The notes: generated from the letters alone by a model not told the origin. DNA of 64,000 nucleotides from Candidatus Bathyarchaeota archaeon (GCA_018396755.1 JAGTQM010000001.1:110995-174994), one strand, 5' to 3'. Shown: positions 44,975 to 54,737, counted from the first letter of the stretch. Made by a program: numbers and translations.

Positions 44975-46063
44975 CTAGAGCTTATATTCGCTTCTAATCC
45001 TAGAAAGTATTCCTATGGATGAATTAAGCCTCTTCTTCAAGTCTTCTATTAGTGAAGTATCCCCAGGATCTACTCTTCTAAGATACGCTAAATATATAGA
45101 TGTGAAATCCGCCATGTAAAGTGTCGTATAAATGTTTGAAAGCATTGAGTTTCCTAAACCGCGTAGATCGTAGACACCTGAAACCCACCCCTCTATAATC
45201 TTCTTAGTAGCTTCAATTCTAGCGGTGATTTCAGGAGGTTCTATGTTTCCTCTTAAAAAGATGACGAACTGGTTTTTCACGTAATGTTCAGGCTTCTGAT
45301 AGGCCATAACTTCATTATGGTTTAATTCTGGGAATTCGTCCCATCTAGCTGCAACTTTACTATTCTCATTAAGCTGGTTTTTAAATCTTCTAGCGACAGA
45401 TGAGAGGTATCCATATCCGAATATGGTGGGTATTTTCCCATAGAGCATCTCAGCGAGCTTCTTAGCAGGGTTTTCTTCAACAGGTTTTGCTCTTGCGAGC
45501 CTGATCTTGAGCTTCTTTAGGTTTTCTAAAGCCTCATCAACCTCCCATTTGAAGTCAACCCCGGTCAGTTTTTCAACGATAGGTATTAGCGGCGTAGATA
45601 AGTAGGCTATGGCCGCCCTCGGGAGAAGACCGGATGGAACCTTTATATGAGGTATTTTAAGCTTCTCCGACAACTTCTCCATAAGGCCTCCTGAACTTAG
45701 CGAGATTATCGTGCATCCGAGTTTATACGCCTTAATCGTGAAACTTAACGTTTCCTCTGTGTTTCCAGAGTAGCTTATAGCAAATACTAATGTTTTATCT
45801 GAAATGTAAGCTGGAGGGTCGTATCCTCTACATACATCTATTGGAATTTTAACTTTCCATCTAAACCAATCCTTGATTAAATCTCCTCCTACGGCGGAAC
45901 CGCCTACGCCAGAAAATAGAATCGCAGTGGGATTGATTTTTTCAAAGTCTATGAGACGTGTAGTTTCTAAACCTATTCTATAGGCTTCTTCAAACTGTTC
46001 TGGAAAGGACTCGGCAAGACCACCTACGTTAAACTCATCTAGGATCTTCTTCTCATCGCACAT
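44975..46063 (-). CDS. Bifunctional phosphoglucose/phosphomannose isomerase
   Basis: Interconverts glucose 6-phosphate, mannose 6-phosphate and fructose 6-phosphate. 362 aa with two SIS domains: SGVGGSAVGGDLIKDWFRW, ISYSGNTEETLSFTIKAYKL and ISLSSGGLMEKLSEKLKI; catalytic residues lie in RFKNQLNENSKVAARWDEF and PELNHNEVMAYQ. It fits the sugar-phosphate chemistry of the PHI-like gene at the left edge and the glucan genes at 55-62 kb. Full length. Confidence 0.95.
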   Translation of the reverse strand: MCDEKKILDEFNVGGLAESFPEQFEEAYRIGLETTRLIDFEKINPTAILFSGVGGSAVGGDLIKDWFRWKVKIPIDVCRGYDPPAYISDKTLVFAISYSGNTEETLSFTIKAYKLGCTIISLSSGGLMEKLSEKLKIPHIKVPSGLLPRAAIAYLSTPLIPIVEKLTGVDFKWEVDEALENLKKLKIRLARAKPVEENPAKKLAEMLYGKIPTIFGYGYLSSVARRFKNQLNENSKVAARWDEFPELNHNEVMAYQKPEHYVKNQFVIFLRGNIEPPEITARIEATKKIIEGWVSGVYDLRGLGNSMLSNIYTTLYMADFTSIYLAYLRRVDPGDTSLIEDLKKRLNSSIGILSRIRSEYKL

Positions 46064-46175
46064 TTATACGCGCCCTTTCAGACATCGGTTTTTCTAACTA
46101 TTTAAATGTACTTAAAATTATGCTGTCTATTGAGTTTTACCAACACGCGTAGCTGATCATATCCAATAGAATGTG

Positions 46176-47321
46176 TTAAATTTGAAGCCACATAAACTCT
46201 TCCATAGCATTAGCTACGGCTTCTATGTTCTCTAATGGTGTTGGCGGGTGTATTTCAGCCTCGAGCATCAATCCGCCATTTCTCATAGCAAGTAGTCCTA
46301 CAACGCGTTTAATGTAGTTTCTAATATCTTCGCCTCTTCTAAACGGTACTAGATATTGCCTATCTATATCTAGATCTACGCAGATCCTGCTTTTGCATAT
46401 GGAAGCTATGTTGTCTAAACCATTTACCCTATCTTGAATATTTAGAACATTAACACCTGCCTCTATAAGCTGGTTTAAAACCTCGACGATATGTCCATCT
46501 GTATGTAAGTATACGTGAATGCCTCGACTTCTTATCTTCTGAAATATTTTAGCATAGCTTGGAAATATGAATTCTCTAAACGTTCTAGGGCTTATAGGCA
46601 TTCTAGTCTGTGTACCTAGGTCGTCTCCAAAATTAAATACATCTATTCTACCAGACTCTAGAAACCTATCTACAAGCTTAAGATTAAATTCTGTAAGTCT
46701 ATCTATCAACTCGTAAATCTGAGGCGGCTTCCGAATAAAGTCCTTCATGAGGTTTGTGAAACCCCTAAGATAGTAGAGCCTTTGGAAGAAAAAACCGTGA
46801 GGCATACCCGCGACTATGAGATTGCCCTCAGCTCTCGCTTTATCTAAACCTGAAAATATCGCATCCCATGGAGTGGGTTTTTCAGCCCCTTCAACGGGAA
46901 CCCCATCTTCTGGGTCTGGCATTTCATAATCTTTAAAATCTTCCCAACTCTCCAGCGGATGCTGTGTGACCTGACCTTGAAACCCCTCTATATTAAAACT
47001 CCAGACGCATCCGAAAGGATCTTTAACTGTCCGATCAGACCTTAAAACACCGGGATTAACGCCGTACTTTACGCTTCCAGGTTTAAACCCTGGGAAAACC
47101 AGTGGATGCTTTAATGCCACCTCCTCAAGCATCTCTCTGTAAGTATTCCATAGAGGCCACATAACTGTTATGCGGCATGGTATATACTCGGGCCCTCTAA
47201 ACTCAATACTCCTAAGGTAATTTTCCCTCCACGATATTGAAGAGCTTCTCATAGGCACATTTACCACAGACATTCCTCTTGTGAAGGTCGTCTTTAATTT
47301 TTCCTCTATAAGTTGGAGCAT
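46176..47321 (-). CDS. Uroporphyrinogen decarboxylase (URO-D) family protein
   Basis: Up to 381 aa, URO-D/methyltransferase-type barrel. Signatures are YLRSIEFRGPEYIPCRITVM, ESWEDFKDYEMPDPEDGVPV, FNFGDDLGTQTRMPISPRTF, GIHVYLHTDGHIVEVLNQLI and VLNIQDRVNGLDNIASI. The family usually starts near RSSSISWRENYLRS, so Met24 (47252) or Met17 (47273) may be the true start. It is 14 bases after another URO-D gene on the same strand. The substrate is not known; it could be a methyl-transfer or demethylation enzyme, or a sugar-related one given its neighbours. Confidence 0.88.
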   Translation of the reverse strand: MLQLIEEKLKTTFTRGMSVVNVPMRSSSISWRENYLRSIEFRGPEYIPCRITVMWPLWNTYREMLEEVALKHPLVFPGFKPGSVKYGVNPGVLRSDRTVKDPFGCVWSFNIEGFQGQVTQHPLESWEDFKDYEMPDPEDGVPVEGAEKPTPWDAIFSGLDKARAEGNLIVAGMPHGFFFQRLYYLRGFTNLMKDFIRKPPQIYELIDRLTEFNLKLVDRFLESGRIDVFNFGDDLGTQTRMPISPRTFREFIFPSYAKIFQKIRSRGIHVYLHTDGHIVEVLNQLIEAGVNVLNIQDRVNGLDNIASICKSRICVDLDIDRQYLVPFRRGEDIRNYIKRVVGLLAMRNGGLMLEAEIHPPTPLENIEAVANAMEEFMWLQI

Positions 47322-47335
47322 GATAGTAGTTATAA

Positions 47336-48493
47336 TTAGCGATATGGATATGAGCGTACTCTACGCCAAGCCTCTATAAAAGCTTTCAAACCTTGTGGTG
47401 GCGTATCCTTGAATATGGCATCTACAGCTCCTAGAATAAAACCTCCTCCGGGAGCTAACCTCTTAACAGCATCCAATACAGCTTTCCCGATAATTTCACT
47501 TGAAGACCTAAGCGTAATTGCTGAATTTACACCGCCCCATATACAGACTTTCCCGTCAAGCTTTTCCTTTACAACTCCAAGGTCCACGCGATCTTGAATG
47601 GGGTCGACACCCAATAGAAGGTCTACTTCACAGTCTATCACGTCGTCGAGGATAGATGTGATGCCCGTGGTTATTATGTAGCCGAATTTTAACCCTCTTC
47701 TATGAGTTTCTTCAACCTCCCTTCTAAGCATTGGAGTTATAAATTTTTTATAAAGTCTTGGAGGCCAGAAGTGTGTATTCTCATACCAGCCTCTGTGGAT
47801 GATTAAATCTATGCATTTAACCTTTGAAAGCAGCTCTATGCTCTGTAGATCCCACTCTAGCACTATTTTAAGAAGCGTATCCATAAGTTTAGGTTCTCTG
47901 AATGTCCATTTGATAGCGTTTTCCACCCCGCAAAGCCATACTGCGGCATCACCACCCATAGGTCCCCATCCTTCTACCAAAACTCCATTTACTTCAGCAA
48001 ACTCTCTAACTCTCTCAGCCTCCTTTAGAAATCTTTCGAGCCTCAAACCGCTTGGCTTAGCAAATAAAACGGATAATGCATCCAAGTCTTCTCCATTCTC
48101 CAGTAAGTATTTCCTAGTCCTAGCTCTTGGAACAATATAATCGTCAAATATTGGAATATCTCCTCCGTGGGGCCAATCTCTCGTCATTCTTACGACGTGT
48201 TTTAACACACCTCTAGAAGTGTGGTACTCCTTAACTATTAGCGGATATTTCTCATCATTCTCAGACTTTTTAATAACCTTAACCTCTACATCAGGATTTA
48301 TCATAATTGGGGCATGAAGACTTAATGCATCATCAAGGTCGAGACGTAAAAATATTTTAGCCCTTTCAAATTGGTCTTTCCAAATAATGTTCTCATCTAT
48401 TAAATAGATTCTCTCAAAAGGTCTAAGATATACTGGCACATGATCAGGTTCTTCACAATTTATGGCGGTAATCATCCTATCCCTTGAAATCAT
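47336..48493 (-). CDS. Uroporphyrinogen decarboxylase (URO-D) family protein
   Basis: 385 aa, a second URO-D-like barrel in tandem with the one downstream. It begins MISRDRMITAINCEEPDHVP and has VEGWGPMGGDAAVWLCGVEN, LIIHRGWYENTHFWPPRLYK, FGYIITTGITSILDDVIDCE and KVCIWGGVNSAITLRSSSEI. The usual H-x-D-G of the metal site is replaced by ITTG, so its chemistry may differ from its partner. Two such genes in one transcript may form a heteromer. It is divergent from an MFS carrier gene. Confidence 0.85.
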   Translation of the reverse strand: MISRDRMITAINCEEPDHVPVYLRPFERIYLIDENIIWKDQFERAKIFLRLDLDDALSLHAPIMINPDVEVKVIKKSENDEKYPLIVKEYHTSRGVLKHVVRMTRDWPHGGDIPIFDDYIVPRARTRKYLLENGEDLDALSVLFAKPSGLRLERFLKEAERVREFAEVNGVLVEGWGPMGGDAAVWLCGVENAIKWTFREPKLMDTLLKIVLEWDLQSIELLSKVKCIDLIIHRGWYENTHFWPPRLYKKFITPMLRREVEETHRRGLKFGYIITTGITSILDDVIDCEVDLLLGVDPIQDRVDLGVVKEKLDGKVCIWGGVNSAITLRSSSEIIGKAVLDAVKRLAPGGGFILGAVDAIFKDTPPQGLKAFIEAWRRVRSYPYR

Positions 48494-48656
48494 CGATCAA
48501 CCACCTACTGATAATAGCGATTCTCGATGGTATTTAAAAGTTAGAGCATGAGTTTTCGAGTACGTGGAGGCATCTAACGGAGCAATGGTATTCATAAAAC
48601 ATAAGCGAAAATTAAACAATAAATTTATAGTAAATACTTAAATGTGAGTTTTCTAA

Positions 48657-49808
48657 GTGGATATGGTGAACATAAAGCGTGGCGAAAGTCTTACTTCAAG
48701 TTTTCTACTGGTTTCAGCTTTTCTAATGCAGATGCTTACTGGAGTTGTTGGAATAACCGTGCCTATATATGCTGCTGAATTGGGGGCATCTCCAATATTA
48801 TTGGGATTTATAGGAGCCACTGGAGGATTGATTTACTCGTTCATGCCCCTTGTCTCAGGAATTCTATCAGATAGATTTAGGAGAAAAACCTTTGTTTTCA
48901 CCTCCACTTTTCTCTACGGTTTATCCTGCATCTTTTACAGTATGGTGGAAAACCCGTACATGTTTATTCCTATTAAGGCTTTAGAATGGGTTTCAGTGGC
49001 AGTGTTCTGGCCATCGGTAGAGGCACTTCTAACGGAAACCTCAGAAGTAAACATCGAAGAAATACTCAGAAGATTTAACCTTTCATGGGGTTCTGCGACG
49101 ATCATAGGACCCATGATAGGTGGTTCGTTGATTAGTACTATTGGAATTAAAACACCTTTCGCAGTATCTTCGGTTATTTCAATTGCACTGGCCTTTCTAG
49201 CGATTATGATGATTAAAGAGCAGTTGGGAAGTAAACCAGTTAAAGAACGTGAAATTTCAACGTCAAGTGGGAATCGTAGTGTTTCAATTGTTGGAGCTGT
49301 AATAGAGATCCTCCTATTCTCTACAATCGGCGGTGTAATATTTAACATCTTCCCAGCATATGCAGTTGGCTTAGGTATTCCAGCATATACTGTTGGCTTA
49401 ATAATGCTGATTAATGGATTATTTAGGCTCATAGCCTTCCTTGAAACCTATAAGATTGAAGCAAAATTTGGTAGATATTTCATGTTTTTAACCGGGTCGT
49501 TAATAATGGCGTTGGCATCGGCTTTAACGGCAATAGGCTCTACAGCATTAGTATTTGCCATATCTTTTGCATTCTTCGGCTTTGGAGCGGGAGTGCTTTA
49601 TGCGTCTTCAATAGCCACCCTTCTCAAAGATTGGGGCTCCAAAAAAGGCTATGCTAGTGGGCTGTTTGAAAGCCTCATAGGTGTAGGGTATTTTCTAGGC
49701 TCGTTAACTGGGGGCTTCGTATCAGAATATGCTCCAAATGCTCCATACATTCTAGGTCTGTTCATAAGTCTAACTGTAAGTGTCTTCCAAGCTCTTTATA
49801 AGAAGTGA
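48657..49808 (+). CDS. Major facilitator superfamily transporter
   Basis: 383 aa, about 12 membrane spans. Marks are the loop motif GILSDRFRRKTFVFTSTFLY between spans 2 and 3, SWGSATIIGPMIGGSLISTI in span 5, and YAVGLGIPAYTVGLIMLING in the second half, ending in GYFLGSLTGGFVSEYAPNAP. An AT-rich AATTTATAG about 28 bases before the start suggests a short leader or leaderless mRNA. Substrate unknown; the divergent URO-D pair and nearby sugar genes suggest an organic solute. Confidence 0.9.
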   Translation: MDMVNIKRGESLTSSFLLVSAFLMQMLTGVVGITVPIYAAELGASPILLGFIGATGGLIYSFMPLVSGILSDRFRRKTFVFTSTFLYGLSCIFYSMVENPYMFIPIKALEWVSVAVFWPSVEALLTETSEVNIEEILRRFNLSWGSATIIGPMIGGSLISTIGIKTPFAVSSVISIALAFLAIMMIKEQLGSKPVKEREISTSSGNRSVSIVGAVIEILLFSTIGGVIFNIFPAYAVGLGIPAYTVGLIMLINGLFRLIAFLETYKIEAKFGRYFMFLTGSLIMALASALTAIGSTALVFAISFAFFGFGAGVLYASSIATLLKDWGSKKGYASGLFESLIGVGYFLGSLTGGFVSEYAPNAPYILGLFISLTVSVFQALYKK

Positions 49809-49878
49809 AGCATCGATATTCAGATAATAAGCAGTAAGCTTTTACCGAGAGATATTCCATGATATTTAACCATGACGT

Positions 49879-51219
49879 TTAATCTGAATACTTCAGGAGA
49901 TTCTCATCCTTTACTTCAACTTGACTCAGAGGATACCATCCATCTTCGCTATGTCCAGCTATAGCTAGTCTTACGGCTGGTATTTTGACATCTGGATCTA
50001 CTATAGCGATCGCCAACTCATACAGTCCAGGTTTTAAATCTTCCGGAAGTCTAAGCCATGTAGTTACCTCGATTTTACCTGGTGTCCAGCCTTTTATCGA
50101 TGTTTGGCTTATGAATATCTTCACATCTTTACTTTCTAAATTCTTTAAGCGGAAGGCAAGTAAATTATCTTTATATGGCGGTGCAACGCCAACATTTTCC
50201 CACATCATTCTAATTAGAAGCAGTGAACCTAGCGTTGCAACTTTATCATGCTCAAGCTTTCTTAAAACGAGACGGTAGCCAATTCTTCTAAGAAAATATT
50301 CAACTTCGTGCCTTGTATTTTCAGGAATTGACGTAGATTTATTGTTGAAATAACTAACGTGGTATTTAAGAGCATAGTCGAAAATGTAGCGTATATCCCA
50401 ACCTTCTTGCCTCCACCTCTTCATATCCCAGCAACTTTCAAAAGCAACTGGCATAGTTTTCCATGCTTCTCCAGCGCCAGTTCTACTAATTTGCTGCGGA
50501 TAAAAATGTTCCATGTGATTCCAATTTTTCGAAAAGCCACCCATATCGCCTAAACAGTCAGCACGCCAACCACAACCTTTACGTATAGCATACCTCATAC
50601 CATCCTCATCATCGATGTTCATGAGTTTGGGTGTCTTTGGAAAAGTCTCACAATAAGCATCTATTATGGCTAAGCGTGTTTTAAGACTGGGGAGACTTAA
50701 ACCTGTGCCACTCATATGCCACTCACCCCAAAGACCGACAGAACCTACATCTACAAGACCCAAATCTGGATGTCCATCATATCGCTTTCCGAGTTCTTCA
50801 AGTAGTCGGAAGTGTGCGTCTTGGAAAATTGGGTCATCCATATCTGGTGCCCAATGTTTTAAACTCTCCCCCCTCTGATATTCAAAGCCTCTACAACCTT
50901 TCTCTTTTAACCAATGTGGAACATACATGTAACTGCTTCCCGTTCCAATGCACATAATGCGGAATGCCAGTCTTTGACCAGCTTTTCTTGCACGTGAAAG
51001 CAAATAGTTAAATTTTTGAAAGTCTATATTGCCTTCAACGGGTTCAATTTCGCTCCAATAGAATCTAAAGTAGGCTGAAGTGCTTGGTAGTCCTTCTAAG
51101 CTTTTATCCTCATCTGCAAAACAGTGGAAGGTCTGCAAACCCATATCGGGATTCGCCAGTAAATCATCAATCTCCTCTGGAATTACTCTCACCCTACTTT
51201 CCTCCGGCAAACCAACCAC
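49879..51219 (-). CDS. DUF4832-like protein with glycoside-hydrolase barrel
   Basis: 446 aa. The N-terminal part is a TIM-barrel like GH42-type glycosidases: LLANPDMGLQTFHCFADEDK, STSAYFRFYWSEIEPVEGNI, LGLVDVGSVGLWGEWHMSGT and TMPVAFESCWDMKRWRQEGW. The C-terminal ~120 residues (RMMWENVGVAPPYKDNLLAF onward) are the beta-sandwich typical of DUF4832. There is no signal peptide, so it would act inside the cell. Acidic residues in GEWH and FESC could be catalytic. Substrate unknown, probably a plant- or algal-type saccharide. Confidence 0.78.
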   Translation of the reverse strand: MVGLPEESRVRVIPEEIDDLLANPDMGLQTFHCFADEDKSLEGLPSTSAYFRFYWSEIEPVEGNIDFQKFNYLLSRARKAGQRLAFRIMCIGTGSSYMYVPHWLKEKGCRGFEYQRGESLKHWAPDMDDPIFQDAHFRLLEELGKRYDGHPDLGLVDVGSVGLWGEWHMSGTGLSLPSLKTRLAIIDAYCETFPKTPKLMNIDDEDGMRYAIRKGCGWRADCLGDMGGFSKNWNHMEHFYPQQISRTGAGEAWKTMPVAFESCWDMKRWRQEGWDIRYIFDYALKYHVSYFNNKSTSIPENTRHEVEYFLRRIGYRLVLRKLEHDKVATLGSLLLIRMMWENVGVAPPYKDNLLAFRLKNLESKDVKIFISQTSIKGWTPGKIEVTTWLRLPEDLKPGLYELAIAIVDPDVKIPAVRLAIAGHSEDGWYPLSQVEVKDENLLKYSD

Positions 51220-51365
51220 CTATTAAATACGTTTATAAGACATATATTTTTTAACGAACGATTATTGTTTTTTTCAAGGAGAATATACTGTTTTTTAATT
51301 GACTTCTCTCTCGATTATAGATATTTCAACGGCTTCCAATGTGAGTATTAGTTTAGAAATTACGG

Positions 51366-52367
51366 TTATTTTGAATGCTGTCTAAAATATGGTAGAACTT
51401 TTTCCCCGTAGAATTTTATGAACTTTTTCTCATCTGGACTTGAACTCACGAAGTATATATGGTTAAAACCTGCTTTAACATACTTCTCTATTGCTTCGAT
51501 ATGCTCATCTGCCTTCGTCGCAACTATCCATTTTTCGGCTAAGGCTTTATCTCCAACAAGTTTTCCATGCTCTTCAATTTCTCTAGGATCGGATATATCA
51601 TATTTAAAGAAGAGTGGTAACATAGATCCTCCCCAGAATCTACATGATTTCAACGCTTTATCATAGTCTTCATCATATGAAACTAGAAGTTCCACCACTC
51701 TTTCTAATAACTCGGGTTTTCTACCGGCTTTCTTTGCCCCCTCTTCAAAAGCATGAAATAGTTCTCTGAAAATCTTCAATCCTCCTGGGCCTGTAAGAAT
51801 CCCATCGGCGTGTCTTCCAGCCAATTCTGCAACTTTAGGTCCACCAGCGGCTACGTAAATTTTTATGGGTTTTCTTGGCGTAGTATACAGTTTTGCCTTC
51901 TTCAACCTATAGTATTTTCCTCTAAAGGTTATGAAATTTCCGCTCCATAATTTCTTGATGACGACTATTGCTTCTTCAAGCATTTCAACGCGTTGTTTTG
52001 GCGTAGGCCAGGCGTATCCCAGGGGGGATTCATTTAACGCCTCCCCTGCACCAAGTCCGAGAAATATTCTATCAGGATACATATAAGCGAGGGTTGCAAA
52101 AGCTTGAGCGACGATTGCCGGATGATACCTGAGAATAGGTGCGGTTACAGCCGTCCCAATTTTAATCTTCTTCGTTCTCTCAGCGGCCGATGCCATCCAC
52201 GTCCAAGCAAAGCCTCCAGCTGCCCCAGTATGAGCCCATGGGTGAAAGTGGTCGCTTGTCCAGAGTGTTTTAAAACCGTATTCTTCAGCTAAAATGGCAT
52301 GTGCTAAAAGTCTATCAGGCTGATACTGTTCATGGCAAGTTTTGTAACCGATAGTTAAAGAGTTCAA
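51366..52367 (-). CDS. F420-dependent LLM-class oxidoreductase, Fgd-like
   Basis: 333-aa luciferase-type barrel closely resembling F420-dependent glucose-6-phosphate dehydrogenase and secondary alcohol dehydrogenase: SLTIGYKTCHEQYQPDRLLA, TLWTSDHFHPWAHTGAAGGF, IKIGTAVTAPILRYHPAIVA, FLGLGAGEALNESPLGYAWP and IKIYVAAGGPKVAELAGRHA. The His in SDHFHPW fits the active site. Whether it acts on glucose 6-phosphate or another alcohol cannot be told. cofE at 15.5 kb makes its cofactor. It precedes, divergently, a sugar isomerase gene. Confidence 0.88.
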   Translation of the reverse strand: MNSLTIGYKTCHEQYQPDRLLAHAILAEEYGFKTLWTSDHFHPWAHTGAAGGFAWTWMASAAERTKKIKIGTAVTAPILRYHPAIVAQAFATLAYMYPDRIFLGLGAGEALNESPLGYAWPTPKQRVEMLEEAIVVIKKLWSGNFITFRGKYYRLKKAKLYTTPRKPIKIYVAAGGPKVAELAGRHADGILTGPGGLKIFRELFHAFEEGAKKAGRKPELLERVVELLVSYDEDYDKALKSCRFWGGSMLPLFFKYDISDPREIEEHGKLVGDKALAEKWIVATKADEHIEAIEKYVKAGFNHIYFVSSSPDEKKFIKFYGEKVLPYFRQHSK

Positions 52368-52462
52368 AATCCCACCTCTTTAAACCGAAATTTTCATAGA
52401 TTAATTATTAAATTTTAACCAGTGTTGAAATTTAATTGTAGAATATGATGGAGGCTATATGA

Positions 52463-53278
52463 ATGGAACTGGGTATAAGTTCTTACACTTTTCCATGGGC
52501 TTTCGGTATTCAGGGATACCCTCAGCCTAAAAATCCTCTCAATGCTATAAGGCTATTAGAGAAAGCTGAATCTTTAGGTGTTAATGTTGTTCAAATATGT
52601 GATAATTTTCCTTTACATAAGATGGAAGATGGGGCATTAAATGATCTTTCAAAAATTGCCCGTGATATGGGGATTACCATTGAAGTTGGTACACGTGGAG
52701 TTGAACCTGAAAACTTGCTGACGTATCTAAAGATAGCGAGAAAGTTGAATGCGAAATTACTTCGAACGGTATTTGAGGCTCCTGGTGAAAAACCGGGTTT
52801 AAATAAGCTCACGGCACAGATTAAAACTATTCTTCCCTTATTTGAAAAGGAGGGTGTTTACATAGCTTTAGAAAACTATGAGCAATTTAAATCGAAAGAA
52901 CTGGCTCTCCTAGTAAGGAGGCTGAACTGCTCTTATGTTGGAGTTTGTCTAGATACAGTTAATTCGTTCGGTGCTTTAGAGAGTTTGGAGGAAGTTGTAA
53001 ATAGGCTTGCTGCTTTCACGATAAATCTACATCTGAAGGATTTCGACATAGTAAGAGTCAGGTATAAAATGGGGTTTAAGGTAGTCGGCCGTCCTTTGGG
53101 CGAGGGGAAACTGAACGTCGACTGGCTTTTTAAAGTTTTGAAACGGAAGGGAAGAACGCCAAATGTAATAGTGGAGTTGTGGATACCATTCCTGGGATCG
53201 ATAGAAAAAACTATATTGAAAGAAGAAGAGTGGGCTATTAGAAGTATTGAGTATTTAAAGAGGAGGCTGTTGGAATGA
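52463..53278 (+). CDS. Sugar phosphate isomerase/epimerase family protein (xylose isomerase-like barrel)
   Basis: 271-aa TIM barrel of the AP-endonuclease-2/sugar isomerase family. Seen are LGISSYTFPWAFGIQGYPQP, LGVNVVQICDNFPLHKME, LLRTVFEAPGEKPGLNKL, GVYIALENYEQFKSKELALL, CLDTVNSFGALESLEEVVNR and LHLKDFDIVRVRYKMGFKVV, followed by the metal-binding GRPLGEGKLNVDW. Metal ligands Glu, Asp and His are in place. Its stop overlaps the start of the next gene by 4 bases, making a two-gene sugar operon. Confidence 0.88.
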   Translation: MELGISSYTFPWAFGIQGYPQPKNPLNAIRLLEKAESLGVNVVQICDNFPLHKMEDGALNDLSKIARDMGITIEVGTRGVEPENLLTYLKIARKLNAKLLRTVFEAPGEKPGLNKLTAQIKTILPLFEKEGVYIALENYEQFKSKELALLVRRLNCSYVGVCLDTVNSFGALESLEEVVNRLAAFTINLHLKDFDIVRVRYKMGFKVVGRPLGEGKLNVDWLFKVLKRKGRTPNVIVELWIPFLGSIEKTILKEEEWAIRSIEYLKRRLLE

Positions 53279-54144
53279 AAGTTGAATCGGGGGAAAGCGG
53301 AGAGAAATTAACAATTGCAATCATAGGTGCTGGAGGAACAGCTGGTAGCTATATTACAGACAGACTACTTAAGGGAGATTATGCAATCCTTCTATGTGAA
53401 AAAGATGAAGGGCTTATCAGGATTCAGAAAAAAGGGTTAAAAGCCGTTAAAATGGAAGAAGCTGTTCCTATAAGCGATATCATTATCATGGCTGTTCCAG
53501 ACGATAAGATAGGTGATTTATCTAAAACAATCGTTCCAATGATGAGAAGAAATGCCACAATGATTTTGCTAGACGCTGCAGCCGCGTATATAGGAGATGT
53601 ATATTTACGGGATGACTGCAGTTTCATTGTAGTACATCCATGTCATCCACAGCTTTTCCAAGAACAGGAGTCGGCAGAAGCATACAGAGACTTCTTTGGA
53701 GGAATCGCTAAACAAGATATAGTAATAGCGTTACTACATGGGAGGGAGGAAGATCTTAAAGTCGTTGAGAAAATCTGTAAAGAGATATTTGCACCAGTCG
53801 TTACCTGTCACAGATTAACTGTCGATAAAATAGCAATTCTTGAGCCAATAGCCTCAGAAGTCGTCGTAGGAGCAGCATCCTATCTTATGAGAGAAGCGTT
53901 TAATGAAGCTGTGAAGCTTGGCGTCTCAGAAGAGGCGGCTCGGGCGTTTCTACTCGGGCACATTAGAATCCTACTGGCTGTTTTATTCGGAGAATCCCCT
54001 CATAAAATCTCTAAAGCTGCTGAAAACGCCATAAGATACGGATGTAATAGAATTCTGAAGCCAGATTGGAAGAAAGTATTCGACATTAGAGAAATAGGAG
54101 AGATAATCCGCGAAGTACTGCAACCGAGTAATAATATTCAATAA
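53275..54144 (+). CDS. NAD(P)-dependent dehydrogenase with PGDH_C-type domain
   Basis: 289 aa. The N-terminal Rossmann fold has LTIAIIGAGGTAGSYITDRL and AVPISDIIIMAVPDDKIGDL. The C-terminal helical domain (RLTVDKIAILEPIASEVVVG, YLMREAFNEAVKLGVSEEAA, RAFLLGHIRILLAVLFGESP) is like the phosphogluconate dehydrogenase C-terminal family used by sugar-acid enzymes. It is co-translated with the upstream sugar isomerase. It probably oxidises a sugar acid or phosphorylated aldonate; the substrate is inferred from context only. Confidence 0.82.
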   Translation: MKVESGESGEKLTIAIIGAGGTAGSYITDRLLKGDYAILLCEKDEGLIRIQKKGLKAVKMEEAVPISDIIIMAVPDDKIGDLSKTIVPMMRRNATMILLDAAAAYIGDVYLRDDCSFIVVHPCHPQLFQEQESAEAYRDFFGGIAKQDIVIALLHGREEDLKVVEKICKEIFAPVVTCHRLTVDKIAILEPIASEVVVGAASYLMREAFNEAVKLGVSEEAARAFLLGHIRILLAVLFGESPHKISKAAENAIRYGCNRILKPDWKKVFDIREIGEIIREVLQPSNNIQ

Positions 54145-54254
54145 CATAGTATATTTAAGACATCTCTTGTTTTATTATCCAAGGTTCAGCTACACTCACC
54201 TCTTGACTTCCCTCTTTTGCAATCCATGTTAAATTTAATTTTTCCACTGCTAAC

Positions 54255-54688
54255 CGCTTCTCAATTGATGATTCAGACGGTGGTTGCGACGATATACCAC
54301 TTTGCAAACCATACAGAACATGGACGAGACAGCATCCCCTGGTTGAGATTATGGATCCTGATGTTATCTCAGATAACGGCTTAGAAATCTACAGCTTCAT
54401 GAAATTGCATGGAATTAATAACCTTATAATGATGGGTGTGCATACAAACATGTGTATTCTAAACAGACCATTTAGGATCAGACAAATGGTTAAATAGGTG
54501 TAAGATGCGCTCTCGTCAGAGACTTGACAGATACTATATATAATCCCAAACGGTCACCCTATTTCAGCCATGAAAAATGTATTGAGTTAGTCGTTGAATA
54601 CATTGAAAAGTACTGGTGTCCTTCAATATTAAGTAGCGACTTGCTGAAAGTATATGCTTCTGCAAAGCAGTATTCAAAAGACATGTAA
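54255..54688 (+). pseudogene. Remnant of an isochorismatase-family cysteine hydrolase
   Basis: Reading from about 54255, the frame gives SDGGCDDIPLCKPYRTWTRQ, VEIMDPDVISDNGLEIYSFM and the active-site region IMMGVHTNMCILNRPFRIRQ before a TAG at about 54495. The same protein continues in the next frame from about 54518: RDLTDTIYNPKRSPYFSHEK, then LVVEYIEKYWCPSI, ending at TAA 54688. The 5' part with the first catalytic Asp is missing. The order and motifs are those of cysteine hydrolases. It follows the sugar operon and may once have belonged to it. Confidence 0.8.
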
Positions 54689-54737
54689 GATTAATTTACA
54701 TTTGCCCCCAACTTGAGATGGAGATTTTATGTTCCTT

